Below are positions 25,201 through 31,200 of a stretch of DNA of 64,000 nucleotides, one piece after another. The notes beneath the pieces are model-generated. The model saw only the letters and a list, made by a program, of their open reading frames with translations, made no database searches and was not told the origin of the DNA. The stretch comes from Choristoneura fumiferana. Taxonomy: Eukaryota; Arthropoda; Insecta; Lepidoptera; Tortricidae. The position numbers and the translations under genes were made by a program. The DNA is taken from NCBI RefSeq assembly GCF_025370935.1, contig NC_133479.1:18196198-18260197 (forward strand), given 5' to 3'. Position 1 is the stretch's first letter. Each line of letters starts with the position of its first letter.

Positions 25201-28200
25201 TTTTGTGGGATTGGTTTGACCTAAAACTTATCTAGCAGCTATGATCGTAGGTTCCAGTTTTGGCTCACAATCTTGATTTTTTTGGGTTTAGGTGAATAAT
25301 ACGGTATTCGACAACTCCTGGATTTGCCATGTCTTATTATAATATTATTATGAAAATATAGATATACAGACAGTGTTTAGCAAAGAGAAATCGGTTAAAA
25401 TTTTGATTTATAATGATTTTTTGAAAAATCTATTTTCCTTTCTCTTTCTCAAACGCTTTCTCTATGCAGCAAATATGGCGCTACTTGCGTGTGACGTCAC
25501 ATGCATGTATTCTCTGTCTTATCTTGATTTTCAAACCTTTATAACTTTGTTATTTGTAAAGGTAGCTTAAAAATTGTTTCTCTATTCGATAATAGGCATT
25601 GTCAAAAAATAAAAAAAATAAAAATCTTTATTCAGGTAAACATGAAATAATATTTCTAAACAGGGCCGGAATTTCCTAGTAGGTAAGTGAATATACACAT
25701 GTGTCAGGAAATCCCGCTCTTCCACAATAGCAATAAGGTATTCAATAAATATTACCCGAAGTAGACGTAAATAACATGCATTAATTAGTTACATTTAATT
25801 TACAGATTTATATGATATTTTTCTTTAATCTATATTCTATATTGTGAAGTTTTAATTTATAAAAAATATAGTCAAATACCGTATTCAATGAAATTTTTGG
25901 TAAAGCTAATCCCCAATCGGTTCGCGTGAAAACTACAATTTTATCAATGCGAGAAGATGCCCAGCTCCAGCCAGCAGGAAGTGCAAAGGCTGCAGATGAT
26001 AATGTTTTCATTTTCGCATTTTCAGATACTCCTGGAAAACATATTACCAGCTCACGTGGCGCAACACTTTTTGACGTCGGTCGCATCTGAGGTAAGGCTA
26101 TCTCCGAATCAATTTAAGTTATTCTTTAATTTCCAAGTTCTAAACTCTGACAGTGTATTAATCTAAAGAAAGAAAGAAAGAAAGAAGACATTTATTCACT
26201 TACACAGAAGACACACATATACAGCAAAATTAACACAAATAAAATAAAAAATAAAAAATTACAGAAAAACACATGAAAATATTAAATACAATATACACAA
26301 TGTTGTGTGTCCCCGCGAAAGTGAAACGGTCGCTGACTCAGCATTATGCTGAAGCGTTAAACGCCTGCAGCGCTGATTTTCTGCCAGAACCGTCTGTGAC
26401 TCACGGAACGATACACAAATATAATAAATAAATAAACCACTTATCTATACATACACAAATAAACTTAAGAGAAAAAATAATAATAATAACTATAACAAAC
26501 CAAGAAATAAATAAATTACAACGAACAATAATTAAAAGAAAGAAGAAAAAATGGATTGTTTAAAAACATCAGGCCGGCATATCAATGTGGTTGGCATGTC
26601 AAAGTGCTGGATAGGGAAAGGATTTTTGGATCTACAGCGGAGTGTGCAAAAACATGTGACACGCCCGACCGGCCCTAGAAATAGAATCGTATCAGATATT
26701 TATGCACTCTTTATTGTATCAGATATTGGTAGTGGTGGTTGGATATTGCTGATAAAAACAAGTATTTTTTTTATACGACTGGATGGCAAACGAGCAAGTG
26801 GGTCTCCTGATGGTAACAGATCACCACCGCCCATAAACATCTGCAGCACCAGGGGTATTGCAGACGCGTTGCCAACCTAGAGGCCTAAGATGGGATACCT
26901 CACGTGCCAGTAATTTCACCGGCTGTCTTACTCTCCACGCCGAAACACAACAATGCAAGCTGCTGCACACTGCTGCTTCACGGCAGAATTAGCGAGCAAG
27001 ATGGTGGTAGCAATCCGGGCGGACCTTGCACAAGGTCCTACCACCTGCAAACCTGCTGTTTTTTGCAGGAGGACTTGTACCACGAGCGATACTCAAGTAT
27101 AGCGGTTATGTTCGCATCGATACCGAATTATAAAGAGTTCTACGACGAAACGGATGTCAACAAGCAGGGACTAGAGTGCCTGCGCTTGCTCAATGAGATC
27201 ATATGCGATTTTGATAAGGTCAGAGTCAAAATAATATAAACAACGTAAATAACCAAACCAATTTAGAAAAGTTAAGGAATTCCCGACATTATCATTTTAA
27301 AGTTCAATATCTCAAAAACAACTGAACCGATTTTAGTGAAACTTAGCTGATAACTATTTCGATGAGTAGCTTTTGATTAAAAAAACCGCATCAAAATCGG
27401 TTTACCCGTTTAAGAGCGATGATGCCACAGGCAGAGAGACTTCTTGTGTCGGAGTTTAAAAAATAAAACAGCTGGACATCCGATGTAACATTTAAGCCTT
27501 TTATCCTGATATTTCTACGACATCGGATTGTAATACTAAAATAGGATATGAAATTCGGCGTGCATATTTTTTATGCAACCTTAATTAAACCTCGATGTAA
27601 TTTTTGGCAATTCCTACGGGACTGTTTCAAAATCCCGGAATTTAGATCTAATGGTTTACGCGTGCAAAGTCATGGGTATAAGTGTAGGCTAGTCACTGAT
27701 GTAGCTGACATAATGCTTGCACGATCTATATGTGTTATTGGTGTAACGTTACAGCTTCTACTGAAGCCAAAGTTCAGCAGCATAGAGAAGATCAAAACTA
27801 TCGGGAGCACCTACATGATCGCCGCGGGCCTCCGACCCGGGAAGGAAGATCAGACAGTAAGTTTTGCTTTATTTTCGACTCTAAGTAAATCTAGAAAAAC
27901 TGGTTCATAGGAACACCGAAGGCAGAAAATCGCGCAGTTCACTAAAAAGATGGACCGATCAAGTAAAAGACTTATCCTCGTCCAATCCAATGGTGGAGAT
28001 TATCCGTTCCAGATGCAACCAGGTGCGACCAAACCGCTGCTTAAAACGGTGACGGTACGGAATCGCAGTGACGCATCGTATGCGCACCGTTTTATTGCAT
28101 GCTTTCCACACCGCTGCTTAAAATACGCAAACGGTGCGGAATCGCAGTGACGTGCCGTAAACGCCACGACTTTTGTTCGGTAAAGACCTGAAGTTTACGG

Positions 28201-31200
28201 CACGTCACTGCGAATCCGTTTTTTAAGCAGCGGTTTGGTCGCACCTTAATACTGACCACGATCTTCAGGCAAAACAGACTTGGAACTTCAAGACAGAACA
28301 ATGCCACCTAGCCGTGTTTGGGTTTGTTAGAGATCGTCTTAGGGTGTTCTTTGAATACAAGTATTATTCAGGGGCTGATAAAGGAGCAGTAAAACAGGCA
28401 CTGAAACTCTAAGTCTTAAAGTCTAACAGTCTTATTCATAAAAAGTTAGAGCCTCCTTGAAGGCCCGATGCAAAAAAACATGATTCATAAACGTCTGTTA
28501 GCGCTAATCAGTCGATCAAGGCTCTGCTAAAGTTAGAGGACCGTAGACCCTCCTTTACCTCCCTGCTAAGTCACAAAATGGCTGCCACAAGTTTGAACAG
28601 CTCACTTTGACAAGAGCAAAAAACCATACCGAAGATATTTTTAGTGAAGGGAAGATCAAGGCAAAGATTAGAAAAAATCAAGGAAAATTTATTATTAGGT
28701 ATTTATTACTGCTACTTTACTAACAATAAATATGAAAAGAAATTAGAATGATTAACATAATTACGGCTTTTTGCACTTAGGTACAACATAAACATGCGGA
28801 TCGGAAATGGCGGGAAAACAAACATCTCGCTTTTTATTTATTTTCCTGCTAATTTGCTTTCACTGCTGTCAATTTTTTTTTCAATTATCGACGAGGCCAT
28901 TTTTTGTCTTTGATTTGTCAAGATGGCCAACATAACGCGTCTAATCCGTTTATGAATCATACTTCTTGACAACCGTCTAACAAGCTTAATCAGTCTGCTA
29001 AGTAACAGACCGATCAAACCTCAATTAAGGATTTTTTTATGAATAAGGCTGTTAGGGTGCACGTTAACCATAAATGACATTCAGGGTCTAAGGCTGCGTT
29101 ACAAGCAGAGGATGTGGAAGGATGTGTTGAGAGAGATTCTTTTTTCATGAACCAGTAGAAACGCTTCATTATTTATCCTCGCACAGCACATCTCTAGTGG
29201 AAACAGCTGAGCGGTGCGAGGCTAGGTAAATGAAACGTTTCTATTGGTTTATGAAAAACACATTCATCGCAACACATCCTCGTCATCTCTGGTGGAAACT
29301 GAGCCTGATGATGATCCGTTGTCGCATTAAAGCGAGGTTTTAGTTTTTTTTTATTGTTTATTACCTATTACCTCAACTTTTAAATGTATAAATTCACACT
29401 GGTTTTTTATTTAATTTTATTTTTTTGAAAATTTTGCTTTTATTTTCCTAACTTAATATTAAGTATAAATTGTAACACATTGTGCATGTAAATGTTACAT
29501 TTGATGGAGGAGCGGTGTCTCCTGACACAGGTATCTTAATACTTAAAAGGAGGCACCAACCTGTAACCTGCTAAATTGAGTAAGATACTGAATAAACTTT
29601 TTTTTTTTTTTATTAATTATTTTTTGCCCGTGTGGTGTCGAGTTAGAATTACACCTCTACTTTTCTTCCGTGGATGTCGTAAGAGGCGACTCAGGATATA
29701 GATCAAGGTATACCGTATAGGCGACAGGCTAGCAACCTGTCACTATTGTACCGTTTTTGTCAAACTTAAAACCTAAAATTGCTAAATGTGGCTCCGAAGC
29801 GGTAACGTTTCGTGTGCTCTGCCTACCCCATTTTGGAATACAGGCGTGATGTTTGTGTGTGTTAATTTATTTTTAAACGAGCACATAAAATGTGAAATGT
29901 AATGGACATAGTTATTCTAAATTTTCAGGATGCAAAGGGGAAAGAAGAGCACACGGTAGCAGTCGTGGTGGAGTTTGCTTTCGCCCTAATGACCATACTG
30001 GACCAGATCAATAGAGAATCTTTCCAGAGATTTAAACTTAGGATAGGTAAGTAGAGAGGTACAGAGTAAGAGAATTGAAAACTTATTAAATTAAAATTTA
30101 TTTAAACGTGTCTTTTGTTTATTTTCGTGTTGTTTGTTTTCATTATTGTTATTATTTTAGTTTTTATTTGATTTTGATTTTTTTTTTATTTATGATAGTT
30201 AAATTTTCTTAATTTTTGTTTGTTCCCCTTTTTTTTGTTTATTTTTAGTGAATTTTTGTCGCCTTCGGTGAAGTCGCCAAGCGGTCACAGCGGAAGACCA
30301 GCGTTGGCCTCTACGGCCAACACTATGCTGCGCTGAGACAGCTTCGCGATTTCGAAAATACCTACTACTTAATTTTTTTTTGTTTTATGTGTGTAATTTG
30401 CGAAGTGCGAAATAAATATTTTCTATTTCCATTTTCCATAAAACCAAAATAAAAGTTTGTTTTGTAAGTAGAACGCAAAGAGCTCTTTTACATTTCACTT
30501 TTTGTTCTACCTACTATCAGCGATTTTGGATTGACTATATTGGGGAATGGATGAAAATTTTAGAAAAGCTTGACACTTTTTTTGTCGATAGGAAGAACCT
30601 TTCAGAATAAAAATATCAGATTTTTAAGTTCCGTAAACTGCTTCAACTTTGCCCTCTGGCCCCAACATTGCCTGATTCGATTTAGAGTCGATAAGTCAGC
30701 ACCCTTTAGGTTTTTAAACTTTTATCCCTCCGTAATAATAATTCCCTTGTAGATAAAAGTTTAAAACCTATAAGAGTGCTAAGTTATCGACTCTAAATCC
30801 AATCAGGCAATGTTGAGGCCAGGGGGCAAAGTTGAAGTAGTTTACCTACGGTACTTCAGGTTTAATTTGCCGTCGCAGGTCTGAACCATGGGCCAGTAAT
30901 AGCTGGCGTGGTGGGGGCGCAGAAACCTCAGTACGACATCTGGGGGAACACCGTCAACGTGGCCTCCCGGATGGACTCCACCGGCATCATGGGCAAGATC
31001 CAAGTCACCGAGGACACCGCCAAGTGAGTTTATTGAGCTAGCGATAGCTATTTTGGCTTTAACAAGGTTACTTGAAAAATGAAATTGGAAATGAGATTAA
31101 ATGAAATGAAAATTATTTATTTGCACAACATCATGTTCTTGTTGAGATGTTAAAAGTATATAGGATTGATAGTCTTAATGATGACAATTACCTTATAAGA

